DNA of 64,000 nucleotides. Origin: Bacillota bacterium (GTDB lineage: Bacteria; Bacillota; Clostridia; Oscillospirales; Ruminococcaceae). Positions within the stretch are counted from its first letter, which is position 1. The number at the start of each line of letters is the position of its first letter. Under the pieces are notes generated by a model. That model was not told the origin of the DNA. It saw nothing but the letters and a program-made list of their open reading frames with translations, and did no database searches. The position numbers and the translations under genes are program-made. The DNA lies in contig JAEWAB010000003.1 of NCBI GenBank assembly GCA_023391875.1, forward strand, positions 1 through 64,000, given 5' to 3'. Positions 32,033 through 40,724 of the stretch are shown here, one piece after another.

Positions 32033-32083
32033 GGCCCACAAAGTTCGGTTTTTTGTATTCCGAGCTTTGTGGGCTTTTTTAAT
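32033..32083 (+). terminator. Strong terminator hairpin
   Basis: GCCCACAAAG and CTTTGTGGGC pair across a T-rich loop and are followed by TTTTTTAATTA. It faces the plus direction and closes the degenerate stretch after the ABC operon. Confidence 0.8.
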
Positions 32084-32228
32084 TATTCAAGGTTTCATTT
32101 TGCCGCGAATCACATGACAATGAATAAGCTAATATAAAATTTGTCCTTCTTGTATATCTGGAATTTTATAGTTCACTTTTTGAAAACTTGGATACAAAAC
32201 AGAATAATATGGTGGGCTTGGACTTGTT

Positions 32229-32669
32229 TTACCAGCAAAGTAGTACCTGTGTGATAGCACCATCTGCCGCCATATCCTCGTGAAGGTCGGTGATAACGTC
32301 GCCGGAGGAATCAAATGTTTGCGCGTCGAACGGCACACCGGAGGCGGCTATTGGGTATAATCCCGTGGTATGATCGACAAAATAGGTATCAAACCCACTG
32401 GCTTTAATATCCTTCTCGGAGAGATTTCGTGTAAGCTGGTACACAATGGCACTGACCATCTCCATGTGCCCGAGCTCTTCGGTACCAATATCGGTCAGCA
32501 CGGCCTTTACCTCGCCATAGGGCATCGAATACCGCTGCGACAGGTAGCGCTGCGCAGCGCCAAGTTCACCGTGCGGCCCGCCGAACTGTGTGATGATTAC
32601 CTTTGCAAGCGCAGGGTTTGGTCTGGCAATCTTAACAGGATACTGCAGCTTCTTTTCATAAGTCCACAT
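32229..32669 (-). pseudogene. cotJC: Spore-coat protein CotJC, C-terminally truncated
   Basis: Manganese-catalase-like coat protein. Residues 1-137 are an excellent match to the family: MWTYEKKLQYPVKI, ITQFGGPHGELGAAQRYLSQ, TDIGTEELGHMEMVSAIVYQ, DSSGDVITDLHEDMAA. After that the frame reads DGAITQVLLCW and stops, whereas full CotJC proteins have about 190-200 residues. The last third, which includes later metal-binding residues and a helix, is missing. The downstream DNA does not continue the homology, pointing to a deletion or insertion rather than a point mutation. Confidence 0.85.
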
Positions 32670-32672
32670 ATA

Positions 32673-32930
32673 CTAAACCTCACTCGTCCTTTCCCACGGC
32701 CATGGGTTCTCTACCCATCTCCATGTCGGGCCGCCGTCATACTGCCCAGCCGTGATAGGGCCGTACTTTTTCACATACTCATCCATTGCTCTCTCTCTTA
32801 GTGCCTGATACTTGCTGTAATAGGCCAGCGCTTCTTTGTCTGTGGGATGGGTATCCAGAAACAGATGTGTCTCGAACAAAACAAAATCGCAAACCTGTAT
32901 CCGTTTGAGCAGCATCATTTTATCGTCCAT
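32673..32930 (-). CDS. cotJB: Spore-coat protein CotJB
   Basis: An 85-residue protein with the conserved pattern of the CotJB family: LLKRIQVCDFVLFETHLFLD, then TDKEALAYYSKYQALRERAM, and a C-terminal Trp-Pro-rich tail YDGGPTWRWVENPWPW. CotJB is a minor inner-coat component assembled with CotJA and CotJC. It overlaps the end of cotJA by 11 bp, a sign of coupled translation, and is four bases from cotJC. Confidence 0.93.
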   Translation of the reverse strand: MDDKMMLLKRIQVCDFVLFETHLFLDTHPTDKEALAYYSKYQALRERAMDEYVKKYGPITAGQYDGGPTWRWVENPWPWERTSEV

Positions 32931-33135
32931 TTGGCGTTACCTCCTCGCCTAAAAAGGGCTTATCCAGACTCGGGAAGATGGTAGCACGGTCAAATCCCAC
33001 TTCCGGCTCATACGGCCTTTCCCATGTTTGAAACGCAACATACGCAATTGCATAGGAGATGGGCTGATTGGTAAAAGCGCTACAGCTTATTGCTGGAAGG
33101 GTGCCGTACTCGTTGACATTATCATACCTATTCAC
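32920..33135 (-). CDS. cotJA: Spore-coat protein CotJA
   Basis: A 71-residue coat protein: AYVAFQTWERPYEPEVGFDR and ATIFPSLDKPF are the conserved CotJA segments. It is the first gene of cotJABC, which in Bacillus is transcribed by sigma-E in the mother cell. No clean sigma-E promoter could be named here; GCATTAT and a TATACTAT-like site occur upstream on the minus strand but the spacing is short. GGAGGT lies before the ATG. Confidence 0.92.
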   Translation of the reverse strand: MNRYDNVNEYGTLPAISCSAFTNQPISYAIAYVAFQTWERPYEPEVGFDRATIFPSLDKPFLGEEVTPNGR

Positions 33136-33231
33136 GTTCTACCTCCATCGCTTTCATAGTATAATCAACAAGGCATAATGCCTTCAACACCATCCTATGC
33201 TCTTAACAAACCGTCCGTTACATAATTATAC

Positions 33232-33264
33232 AAAAAAGGCCCCGCTTAGCAGCGGAGCCTTTTA
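33232..33264 (-). terminator. Terminator of the division/cell-wall cluster
   Basis: AAAAGGCTCCGC and GCGGGGCCTTTTTT pair with a G-U at one point around a six-base loop on the minus strand. It lies about 45 bp after the last gene. Confidence 0.8.
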
Positions 33265-33309
33265 TACTAAATTCCATTCAATCACGCCGGAATTGGTATT
33301 AAAGTATGC

Positions 33310-33534
33310 CTATTTTTTTCTGCTTACCGAAAGGATAACCCGAAGAATAAGAAGCAGCACCAGAACCCCTACGGCGACGCCGATAATAATCTCGATGCCT
33401 ACCGGCAGCATGTTACCGGAAAAGAAGGTGGTCTCTACCGTCTCGGCAAACAATATCGGCGATAACAGCGACAATATCATCATTATGGCCAGAATGATAC
33501 AGCAGATGACGACAATCCTGCGCCTGAGTCTCAT
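33310..33534 (-). CDS. Small two-helix membrane protein
   Basis: A 74-residue basic protein with two predicted helices (VVICCIILAIMMILSLL and IEIIIGVAVGVLVLLLILRV) and a KK-ending tail. It follows ftsZ by 31 bp and precedes the cluster terminator, so it is probably expressed with division genes. No known family; the position suggests a role near the septum, but this is inference. Confidence 0.65.
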   Translation of the reverse strand: MRLRRRIVVICCIILAIMMILSLLSPILFAETVETTFFSGNMLPVGIEIIIGVAVGVLVLLLILRVILSVSRKK

Positions 33535-33565
33535 AACGGCTCCCCTCCCTTATGTAAGCGAGGCC

Positions 33566-34657
33566 TTAGTAGCGCTTGTTGTTGAAGATTTTAAGCAGGT
33601 CGATATAGTCCTTGTCTTCCTCCTCCGGCTCCTTCTGGGGAACGGGCTCGGTAGGTGTTTTAAAGGCAAAATCCATAACAGGGCTTGCAATCTTTTCGTT
33701 GTCAAAGCCTGTGGCGATTACCGTAATGCGCATCTCATCGTCAAGGGAGTCGTCAAACGCCGCACCCCAGATGATGTTCGCATCCTTGTGCGCCGCGTTG
33801 GAGATCATGGTAGAGGCCTTTTCAACCTCGTCGAGCTCTACCTCCTTGGAGGAGGTGATATTGATGATGACACCGCGCGCGCCCTCGATGGAGGTCTCCA
33901 GCAAGGGGCTGGAGATTGCGGCCGCGGCGGCCATCTCGGCCTTGTCTTTGCCGGAAGCGACGCCCACGCCCATGTGCGCATAGCCCGCATCCTTCATCAC
34001 GGTGCAGATGTCGGCAAAGTCAAGGTTTACAAGCCCGGGGATGTTAATCAGGTCGGAGATACTCTGTACGCCCTGCCTGAGCACATCGTCGGCGGCGGCA
34101 AAGGCGGATAACAGGCTGATTTTTTGCTGCGAGATAAGTTTTAGCCGCTCGTTGGGGATAACTACTAAGGCATCCACACGCTCACGCAGGTTGGCGATGC
34201 CCTCCTCGGCCTGTGACATGCGTCGCTTGCCCTCAAAGTCGAAGGGCTTGGTGACAATACCGACGGTCAGGATACCCATATCGCGCGCGATCTCGGCCAC
34301 AACAGGGGCCGCGCCCGTACCCGTTCCGCCGCCCATGCCCGCAGTGATAAACACCATCTGCGTGCCCTTGAGCGCGGCAGCAATCTCTTCCCGGCTTTCT
34401 TCAGCCGCACGCTGCCCTTTTTCCGGCGATCCGCCCGCTCCACGGCCCTTGGTAAGCTTTTCGCCGATCTGAATCTTGTGAGGTGCAAGCGAACAGGATA
34501 GCGCCTGCTGATCGGTATTCACCGATAAGAACTCAACACTCTTAATGCCGTTTTCAATCATACGGTTTATAGCGTTGCCGCCGCCACCGCCGATACCGGC
34601 CACCTTTATATTGACTACCTTTTCAAAGTCCTCGTTAAAAACAAATTTCATCGGCAT
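33566..34657 (-). CDS. ftsZ: Cell-division protein FtsZ
   Basis: Tubulin-like GTPase that forms the division ring. Of 363 residues, the GTP-binding signature GGGTGTGA is at 109-116, preceded by the G-box GGGGGNAINRM; the T7 loop is NLDFADICTVM. The C-terminal conserved peptide is DYIDLLKIFNNKRY after an acidic, Pro-rich linker of only about 20 residues. All catalytic residues are present. Its own promoter lies upstream. Confidence 0.97.
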   Translation of the reverse strand: MPMKFVFNEDFEKVVNIKVAGIGGGGGNAINRMIENGIKSVEFLSVNTDQQALSCSLAPHKIQIGEKLTKGRGAGGSPEKGQRAAEESREEIAAALKGTQMVFITAGMGGGTGTGAAPVVAEIARDMGILTVGIVTKPFDFEGKRRMSQAEEGIANLRERVDALVVIPNERLKLISQQKISLLSAFAAADDVLRQGVQSISDLINIPGLVNLDFADICTVMKDAGYAHMGVGVASGKDKAEMAAAAAISSPLLETSIEGARGVIINITSSKEVELDEVEKASTMISNAAHKDANIIWGAAFDDSLDDEMRITVIATGFDNEKIASPVMDFAFKTPTEPVPQKEPEEEDKDYIDLLKIFNNKRY

Positions 34658-34710
34658 GAATGCTTCCCCCTAAGTCCTCGCATATATCGGCAGACACCTT
34701 ATATATACTT

Positions 34711-34738
34711 ATAATAATAATCTATCAGATTTTTGCAA
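34711..34738 (-). promoter_or_regulatory. Probable ftsZ promoter
   Basis: TTGCAA, 16 bp, TATTAT on the minus strand, about 55 bp upstream of the ftsZ ATG in a 180-bp AT-rich gap after ftsQ. It would allow ftsZ to be expressed apart from the rest of the cluster. Confidence 0.6.
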
Positions 34739-34836
34739 AAAAAACAACCTATCACCACTAAATTTATGAGAATCATCCTTTTTTTTAACCAAAATCCTCT
34801 ATATTTTGTGTTTACGCTCCCCAAGTATTCTCATTT

Positions 34837-35835
34837 TCATTCCTCCGAACCGGTGCTTGAGGCCGCAGTATCATCGGGAGAGTCGGCATTTGTGCTGTCT
34901 TCCGGCTGTGAACTTTCCTCTGCGGGCCCGCTTGATTCAGCAGATTCGTTATCCGCCGCCTGCCCGGTGCTCTGCTGGCTGTTTTCATCGGCGGCGGGGT
35001 CTTGATCGCCGGGACTGGTCGGCTCCGAAGAGGTCTGTTCGCTATAAACGCTACGCGCGGGCAGTACGCTTACATTGGGATGGGTTTCGCTGTCGAGCGC
35101 CTGAGCGTTGATGATCAGCCCTCCGGCATCCTTCAAATCCGCGTTCTTATTCAGCACCTCTTTAACAAATTCCACCTTGTAGGCCAGCTGGCTTGTCCCG
35201 CCCAACAGGATGCTGCAGTTGTCTTGGCAGGCCAGCTTGATGTCGGAAATATCGGTGAGGTCGATCTCCTTGACTACCGGGAACGCATTCTCTGCAAAGG
35301 CGTTGAAAAGGGCTTGCAAAACGGTAATGTCCTCGCTTTTTTCGGGTAAAAAGATTTCGCCCTGATTAACCTCCTTTGCCTTTAACCCTTTGATGATGGG
35401 CGCGTTTGCGTCGGCGAGCGGTGAATCGGCCTGCAGCACCTTGAACTTGTCACTGAGTAGGACATAGCTGCTGCCATTTTCTATTGAACACGCCACCGGC
35501 GCCTCCGATACCGAAAGGATGACGGTGGAGGGAAGCTCAAAACGCAGCTGTGTGTCGCCGATATAGCTTAGCTTCTGCTCGATGGAGGTGATGACCGCGC
35601 TCGGTTTTATCTTGAGCATCGGTTTCCCGACGCTAAGGCCGCTGGCACTGATAATCTCCCCTGCCTGATAGCGTGTTGTCCCTTCTACCTCTATGGTTTC
35701 CAGCCTTAAGAGCTTGTACGACAATATGACAAGAGCGATGGTCATGAGCAGCACAAGGGGTACTGCATAAAACGCCGCGCCGTGACGTCTTTTTCGGCGT
35801 TTCTTTCGTTTTTCCGTTGTGCTCTGTGTTCTCAT
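34837..35835 (-). CDS. ftsQ: Cell-division protein FtsQ/DivIB
   Basis: Bitopic division protein of 332 residues: a short basic tail (RKKRRKRRHG), one helix (AAFYAVPLVLLMTIALVILS), then a POTRA domain beginning LLRLETIEVEGTTRYQAGEI, and a beta domain. The last 60 residues are very rich in Ser, Glu, Asp and Pro (EQTSSEPTSPGDQDPAADE), a low-complexity extension not usual in FtsQ. The ATG at 35835 has GGAGGA seven bases upstream; an upstream frame is not credible. Confidence 0.92.
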   Translation of the reverse strand: MRTQSTTEKRKKRRKRRHGAAFYAVPLVLLMTIALVILSYKLLRLETIEVEGTTRYQAGEIISASGLSVGKPMLKIKPSAVITSIEQKLSYIGDTQLRFELPSTVILSVSEAPVACSIENGSSYVLLSDKFKVLQADSPLADANAPIIKGLKAKEVNQGEIFLPEKSEDITVLQALFNAFAENAFPVVKEIDLTDISDIKLACQDNCSILLGGTSQLAYKVEFVKEVLNKNADLKDAGGLIINAQALDSETHPNVSVLPARSVYSEQTSSEPTSPGDQDPAADENSQQSTGQAADNESAESSGPAEESSQPEDSTNADSPDDTAASSTGSEE

Positions 35836-35985
35836 GACATCCTCCGATATCCGCTTTGTTTTATACTTATTACAATTAGAAATATAGAAAAAATTCGAGC
35901 AAATGACCCCATTTATGCCTTTTGTGAACATTATATTTCTTATTGGAATGAGTATTACATCCTGTATATCAAGTTTTAATGATTA

Positions 35986-37242
35986 CTATTCGATACGCTT
36001 GATATGCGCGCCCAAGGACGCAAGGGTTTCTTCCATCTTTTCGTAGCCCCGGTCGATGTGCCTTACACCGCTTATTTCGGTGGTGCCCTCTGCCGTGAGC
36101 GCCGCCACGACAAGTGCGGCACCGCCGCGAAGGTCGGTGCATTCCACGCTGGCGCTGTAGAGCTTCGGGGTACCCTCCACAACGGCAACCCGGCCTTCCA
36201 GCTTGATCTTTGCGCCGAGCCTCAGCAGCTCGGTAACGTGCTTAAACCGGTTTTCGAAGATGTTTTCCACAAACATGGTCGTGCCGTCGGCAATGGAGGC
36301 CACGGACATGATGGGGGCCTGCGCGTCGGTGGGAAAGCCCGGATAGGGCATGGTGCGGATGGTTTGCATGGCCTTGGGGCGCCCGCTGCTCTTTAAATAG
36401 ATGCTGTTATGCGAGAGGGTTACCTTGCACCCCGACTGCTCCAGCACGGGAATAACCGCGCCGATGTGCCTCGGATGGATTTCTTTAAGCAGGATTTCGC
36501 CCTGCGTGACAGCGGCGGCGCTTAGGAAGGTGGCGGCGACAATGCGGTCGGGTATTACCGCGTGCCGGGCGCCTTTCAGCTCTTTCACGCCTTCAATATA
36601 AATGGTGCTCTCCCCGGCGCCCTTGATTTTAGCGCCGCAAGCATTTAGATAGTTGGCAAGGTCGACGATTTCGGGCTCTCTGGCCGCGTTGGAGATTGAG
36701 GTCTCGCCCTTGGCGAGTGTCGCGGCGATCATGATGTTCTCGGTGGCGCCCACGCTGGGGAAGGAGAGGTTGATGTGCGCCCCCGTCAGCCCATTGGGGA
36801 TGGTGCATTCAATAAAACCATGGTCCTCGGCAATCTCGGCGCCAAGCTGGCGCAGGCCGTAGATATGCAGGTCTATGGGGCGCGGGCCAAGCTCGCAGCC
36901 ACCCGGATAGGAGATGCGTGCCCTGCCTGTTTTAGCAAGGATTGCGCCCAAAAATACAATAGAGGAGCGCATCTCGCGCATGAGATGGGTAGGTATGTCG
37001 TTTTTGGACAAGCCGTCGGTATGTATGGTGATCACATGGTCTGCAACCTCGGTGGTGCAGCCGAGATAGCCGATGATGTTTCTTGCTGCGTCGATATCCG
37101 AAAGACACGGGCAGTTGCCTATCACACTGTCGCCGGTACACATAATGCTTGCGGCAAGTATCGGAAGCGCGCTGTTTTTGGCACCCTGTATCTTCATTTC
37201 ACCCGATATCCGCTCTCCGCCGTCAATCAAGTATTTGTTCAT
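35986..37242 (-). CDS. murA: UDP-N-acetylglucosamine 1-carboxyvinyltransferase
   Basis: First committed step of peptidoglycan precursor synthesis: enolpyruvyl transfer from PEP to UDP-GlcNAc. The 418-residue protein has Lys22 in QGAKNSALPIL and the PEP-binding Cys116 in YPGGCELGPRPIDLH, so it should be fosfomycin-sensitive. ATG at 37242 is chosen for GAGGGG upstream. It lies between murG and ftsQ, in the cell-wall cluster. Confidence 0.96.
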   Translation of the reverse strand: MNKYLIDGGERISGEMKIQGAKNSALPILAASIMCTGDSVIGNCPCLSDIDAARNIIGYLGCTTEVADHVITIHTDGLSKNDIPTHLMREMRSSIVFLGAILAKTGRARISYPGGCELGPRPIDLHIYGLRQLGAEIAEDHGFIECTIPNGLTGAHINLSFPSVGATENIMIAATLAKGETSISNAAREPEIVDLANYLNACGAKIKGAGESTIYIEGVKELKGARHAVIPDRIVAATFLSAAAVTQGEILLKEIHPRHIGAVIPVLEQSGCKVTLSHNSIYLKSSGRPKAMQTIRTMPYPGFPTDAQAPIMSVASIADGTTMFVENIFENRFKHVTELLRLGAKIKLEGRVAVVEGTPKLYSASVECTDLRGGAALVVAALTAEGTTEISGVRHIDRGYEKMEETLASLGAHIKRIE

Positions 37243-37336
37243 ATCTTCGCACCCCTCTAAATAAGCACAGCAAGGGAATGCTCCCTCACAAGTCATACTA
37301 TGCTTACCTTATCGGGTTTGTGAAAAAACGGAAAAA

Positions 37337-38452
37337 TCAGAGCAGCCTTTTCATCTCGGCGTAGATCCGCTCGTTGGCATCGATGATCGCAAGCTCGCTT
37401 GCACGCCGGGAAATCTCGCGAAGGGAGTCCGGGTTGCTTGTAAGCTCGGCAACCGTTTTGATCAGCAGCTCACCGGTTAAGTCCTTCTCTTCTATCACAA
37501 TAGCGGCGCCTCGCCTGCCGAGCACCATCGCGTTGTGGTATTGGTGGTTCTCGGTAACGTTGGGCGACGGGATAAGCACCGAAGCCTTGCAGGAGGCCTG
37601 AATCTCGCTTAGGGTAATGGCGCCTGCGCGGGAGATCACGAGGTCGGCAGCCGCGTTGCAGCGGGGCATGTCGTCTATGTATTCCCGCACGGTAATCTGC
37701 GGGTTCTCCGTAAGGTCAACACCGCGTTCCTTTAAAAGCGCGTGAAACGCTTCAAACCCCTTTTTGCCGGTGCCGTGGATGTGATACAGCCGTTTCTCCT
37801 TGCTGTGCCACGCCATGAGGTCTGCTACCGCTTCGTTGATGGCTCTGGCCCCGAGGCTGCCGCCGAAGGAGAGGATGCACAGCCTGTCGTCAAGGTTTAG
37901 CTCCCTGCGCGCGGTCGCTTTGCTGTAGAAGATAATCTCTTCGCGGATGGGGTTGCCCGTCACCACAAATCGGCATCTGGGGCTTAGGTAGTCCCTTGCC
38001 TCCTCCACCGCGAGCAACACGGTATCCACATGCTTGGACACCAGTTTGGTTGTAATGCCCGGGAAGGCGTTCTGCTCGTGCGTGAGGGTGTGCACGCCCA
38101 TCGCGGCGGCCTGCATGATAACCGGGGCGCTAACATAGCCGCCGGTGCCCAACACCAAGTCGGGCTTAAACTCTTTTATAATCCTCGCCGCTTCTTTTCT
38201 GCCCTCAAACAGCTGGATAACGGCGTTGATATTCTTTTTGATAGCGGCAAGCCCGCTTTTTCGTATAATGCCTCTGGAGCGGATACCCTCAAACCGAAAG
38301 CCCGCGGCGGGCACAAGCTTTGACTCCATGCCGTCCTTAGAACCGATATAGAGTATCTCGGCCTCGGGGTGGCGCGCCCGTACATAGCTTGCAACCGCAA
38401 GCGCCGGGTTGATATGCCCCGCGGTACCTCCGCCCGTAAAAATAATGCGCAT
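37337..38452 (-). CDS. murG: MurG, lipid II-forming N-acetylglucosaminyltransferase
   Basis: Adds GlcNAc to lipid I at the cytoplasmic face. The 371-residue GT28 protein has the N-terminal loop GGGTAGHINPAL and the second Gly-rich loop FGGSLGARAINE, with the donor-binding SRAGAITLSE. The start at 38452 follows TGGAGA. It follows ftsW by about 60 bp. Confidence 0.96.
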   Translation of the reverse strand: MRIIFTGGGTAGHINPALAVASYVRARHPEAEILYIGSKDGMESKLVPAAGFRFEGIRSRGIIRKSGLAAIKKNINAVIQLFEGRKEAARIIKEFKPDLVLGTGGYVSAPVIMQAAAMGVHTLTHEQNAFPGITTKLVSKHVDTVLLAVEEARDYLSPRCRFVVTGNPIREEIIFYSKATARRELNLDDRLCILSFGGSLGARAINEAVADLMAWHSKEKRLYHIHGTGKKGFEAFHALLKERGVDLTENPQITVREYIDDMPRCNAAADLVISRAGAITLSEIQASCKASVLIPSPNVTENHQYHNAMVLGRRGAAIVIEEKDLTGELLIKTVAELTSNPDSLREISRRASELAIIDANERIYAEMKRLL

Positions 38453-38515
38453 GACGTAGTCTCCATTCAAGCTGCCTTCAAAAGGCGTGTTCTCCCATAT
38501 AACAGGTAAGCCTTG

Positions 38516-39658
38516 CTATGACTTTTCGTAAACCGAGTATCGCGACACCGAAAGGATAACCCCCATCTGCAGAAGCAGCATAACGAGCGACGAGCCGCCG
38601 GAACTAAAGAACGGCAGGCTGATGCCGGTGTTGGGGATGGTGTTGGTTACAACGGCGATATTCAAAAGGGTTTGTATGCCGATCTGTGCGCTTAATCCGA
38701 TTACCATCATCGCGCCGAATTTATCTCTTGCGCGCATCGCTATGACAAAGCCGCGCCATACAAACAATACGTAGATAATTATGATAAGGCTTGCCCCGAT
38801 AAAGCCCAGTTCCTCGCAGACGATAGAGAAGATAAAGTCGTTCTGCGGCTCGGGCACGTAAAGGTACTTCTGCCGCGAGTTGCCCAAGCCCTGCCCGAGC
38901 AGGCCGCCCGAGCCGATGGCGTAAAGCGACTGAAGGGTTTGGTGGCCTTTATCGCTTGGGTCTGAGAAGGGGTCGAGCCAGATGTTGATGCGGCTCATGG
39001 CGTAATCCACCTTGCCGCTGAACAGAATATAAGCGGCACCTAGCCCGCCGACCGAACCGCCCGCAAGCATGAACCAGCGGAATTTTGTTCCGCCGATAAA
39101 CATCATCACAAACGCCATTAAAATAATCAGGATGGTACCCGAAAGATGCGGTTCGAGCGCAACCAGCCCTACCACAGGGAGCAGAAACAGCGCGAAGGGG
39201 AGTACGCCCTTTTTAAAGGTGCCCATCTCGGTACTGTTGAGTGAAACAAGGTGCGCGAATATCAGGATAATCGCAAATTTAGCAAGCTCCGAGGGCTGAA
39301 ACTGCCTGCCCGCTATCCACACCCAACGGTGTGCGTCGTTTACCGGCTCGGAAAAGAGCGCCCACACCAGCATGGCAATGGAGAGAATATAGAGCGGCAA
39401 GGCAAAGCGGTGCAGGATGTGATAATCCACATAGGATACGAGGATCATACCCGCAAGGCCGATTACCGCGAAGGCAAGCTGGCTCTTGATAAAATGAAAG
39501 CTATCATCATAGTAGTACAGCGCATAGGCGTAGCTTGCCGAAAACAGCATGATCAGCCCAACGCCCAGCAGCGTAACGGTAAGAACGAAAAAGGTTATGT
39601 CCATGCCGCCCCGGTTGGGCTTTTCTGCAGCGATACCCTTCTTTTTCAACGGACACAC
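38516..39658 (-). CDS. ftsW: Lipid II polymerase FtsW (SEDS family)
   Basis: Septal peptidoglycan glycosyltransferase of 380 residues with about ten helices. Family residues are present: VWIAGRQFQPSELAKFAIIL, the catalytic-loop region with DPFSDPSDKGHQTLQSLYAI, and PFFSSGGSSLV near the C-terminus. A very basic N-terminal tail precedes the first helix. It works with the PBP encoded upstream at 43.6-45.9 kb. It could be a RodA/SpoVE paralogue, but position inside the cluster favours FtsW. Confidence 0.94.
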   Translation of the reverse strand: MCPLKKKGIAAEKPNRGGMDITFFVLTVTLLGVGLIMLFSASYAYALYYYDDSFHFIKSQLAFAVIGLAGMILVSYVDYHILHRFALPLYILSIAMLVWALFSEPVNDAHRWVWIAGRQFQPSELAKFAIILIFAHLVSLNSTEMGTFKKGVLPFALFLLPVVGLVALEPHLSGTILIILMAFVMMFIGGTKFRWFMLAGGSVGGLGAAYILFSGKVDYAMSRINIWLDPFSDPSDKGHQTLQSLYAIGSGGLLGQGLGNSRQKYLYVPEPQNDFIFSIVCEELGFIGASLIIIIYVLFVWRGFVIAMRARDKFGAMMVIGLSAQIGIQTLLNIAVVTNTIPNTGISLPFFSSGGSSLVMLLLQMGVILSVSRYSVYEKS

Positions 39659-39685
39659 CCCAATTCCGGCGCAATAAATGCCGTG

Positions 39686-40696
39686 CTATACAAGCGCAGT
39701 CGCCCACAGAGCAAGCGCGCCGCCCACAGCACCGACCAAAGAGAACGATAGAACAATCTTTACCTCGCTCCAGCCGCTCATCTCGTAATGATGATGAATC
39801 GGGCTCATCTTAAATACCCTTTTCTTAGTCAGCTTAAAGCTGATAACCTGTATGACTACCGAAAGAGCATCCAGCACATACACAATACCCGCCAGCGCCA
39901 GAAACGCCGGCATGTTGATGCCGAACGCGATGGCTACGATCGCGCCGCCCAAAAACATCGAGCCGGTGTCGCCCATAAATACCTTGGCGGGGTGGAAATT
40001 CCAAACCAAAAAGCCGATGCAGGAGGCCGCAAGCGCGATGGCAAACAGCCCTTGTTTATACTGCCCCAGCATCCCGCAGATGAGCATAAAGAAGATGCCG
40101 CACACAAAGGTAACCGACGCGCACAGCCCGTCGACACCGTCGGTAAGATTGACGGCGTTCACCATATAATAGATGATAAGCGCCGCGAAGGGGTAGTAGA
40201 AGATGCCCATATCCCACTGGCCGATAAAGGGCAGCACCAGTACGGTGCTTCTGCCGCCCGCGAGGTAGACGGTCATGAGGTATAGTATTGCCACCAGAAA
40301 CTGCATTATAGTCTTTTGCGAGGCGGTAAGCCCAAGATTTCTTTTCTTTACCACCTTTATGTAATCGTCGGTAAAGCCGATAAAGCCGTAGGCCAGCGCC
40401 ATGACGCAACCGGCGACCAGTTTGATATTCTCGAGCCGCGCCGTTTCGGGGAAGGCGTCGGCACGGGTAAGCGAAAGCACAAAAAGGCCGACCGCAAGCG
40501 CCGCGAGGGTGCCTGCAATAAACATAATACCGCCCATCGTGGGGGTACCCTGTTTACTTTTGTGCCAGGTCGGGCCTATGTCGTTGATGGTCTGCCCGTA
40601 CTTCAGCTTCTTTAAAAAGGGTATCAGCTTTCTGCCGAGCAGCGACGACACCACAAAGGCCGTGAGCGCCGTTACGATTGTTGCGATTCCACTCAT
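39686..40696 (-). CDS. mraY: Phospho-N-acetylmuramoyl-pentapeptide transferase
   Basis: Makes lipid I from UDP-MurNAc-pentapeptide and undecaprenyl phosphate. The 336-residue protein has ten helices and the three Asp-containing motifs FTDDYIKVVKKRNLG, AVNLTDGVDGL and PIHHHYEMSGW. It lies between murF and ftsW; murD, which often occurs here, is absent. Confidence 0.96.
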   Translation of the reverse strand: MSGIATIVTALTAFVVSSLLGRKLIPFLKKLKYGQTINDIGPTWHKSKQGTPTMGGIMFIAGTLAALAVGLFVLSLTRADAFPETARLENIKLVAGCVMALAYGFIGFTDDYIKVVKKRNLGLTASQKTIMQFLVAILYLMTVYLAGGRSTVLVLPFIGQWDMGIFYYPFAALIIYYMVNAVNLTDGVDGLCASVTFVCGIFFMLICGMLGQYKQGLFAIALAASCIGFLVWNFHPAKVFMGDTGSMFLGGAIVAIAFGINMPAFLALAGIVYVLDALSVVIQVISFKLTKKRVFKMSPIHHHYEMSGWSEVKIVLSFSLVGAVGGALALWATALV

Positions 40697-40724
40697 TGTT
40701 GTTCCACAGTCCTTCTAACCGTAT

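Noticed and set aside
34790..34833. Tiny frame MRILGERKHKI between ftsQ and ftsZ
   Set aside because: Eleven codons with a ribosome site by chance of the ftsQ end; could be a relic of a small protein gene but cannot be supported.
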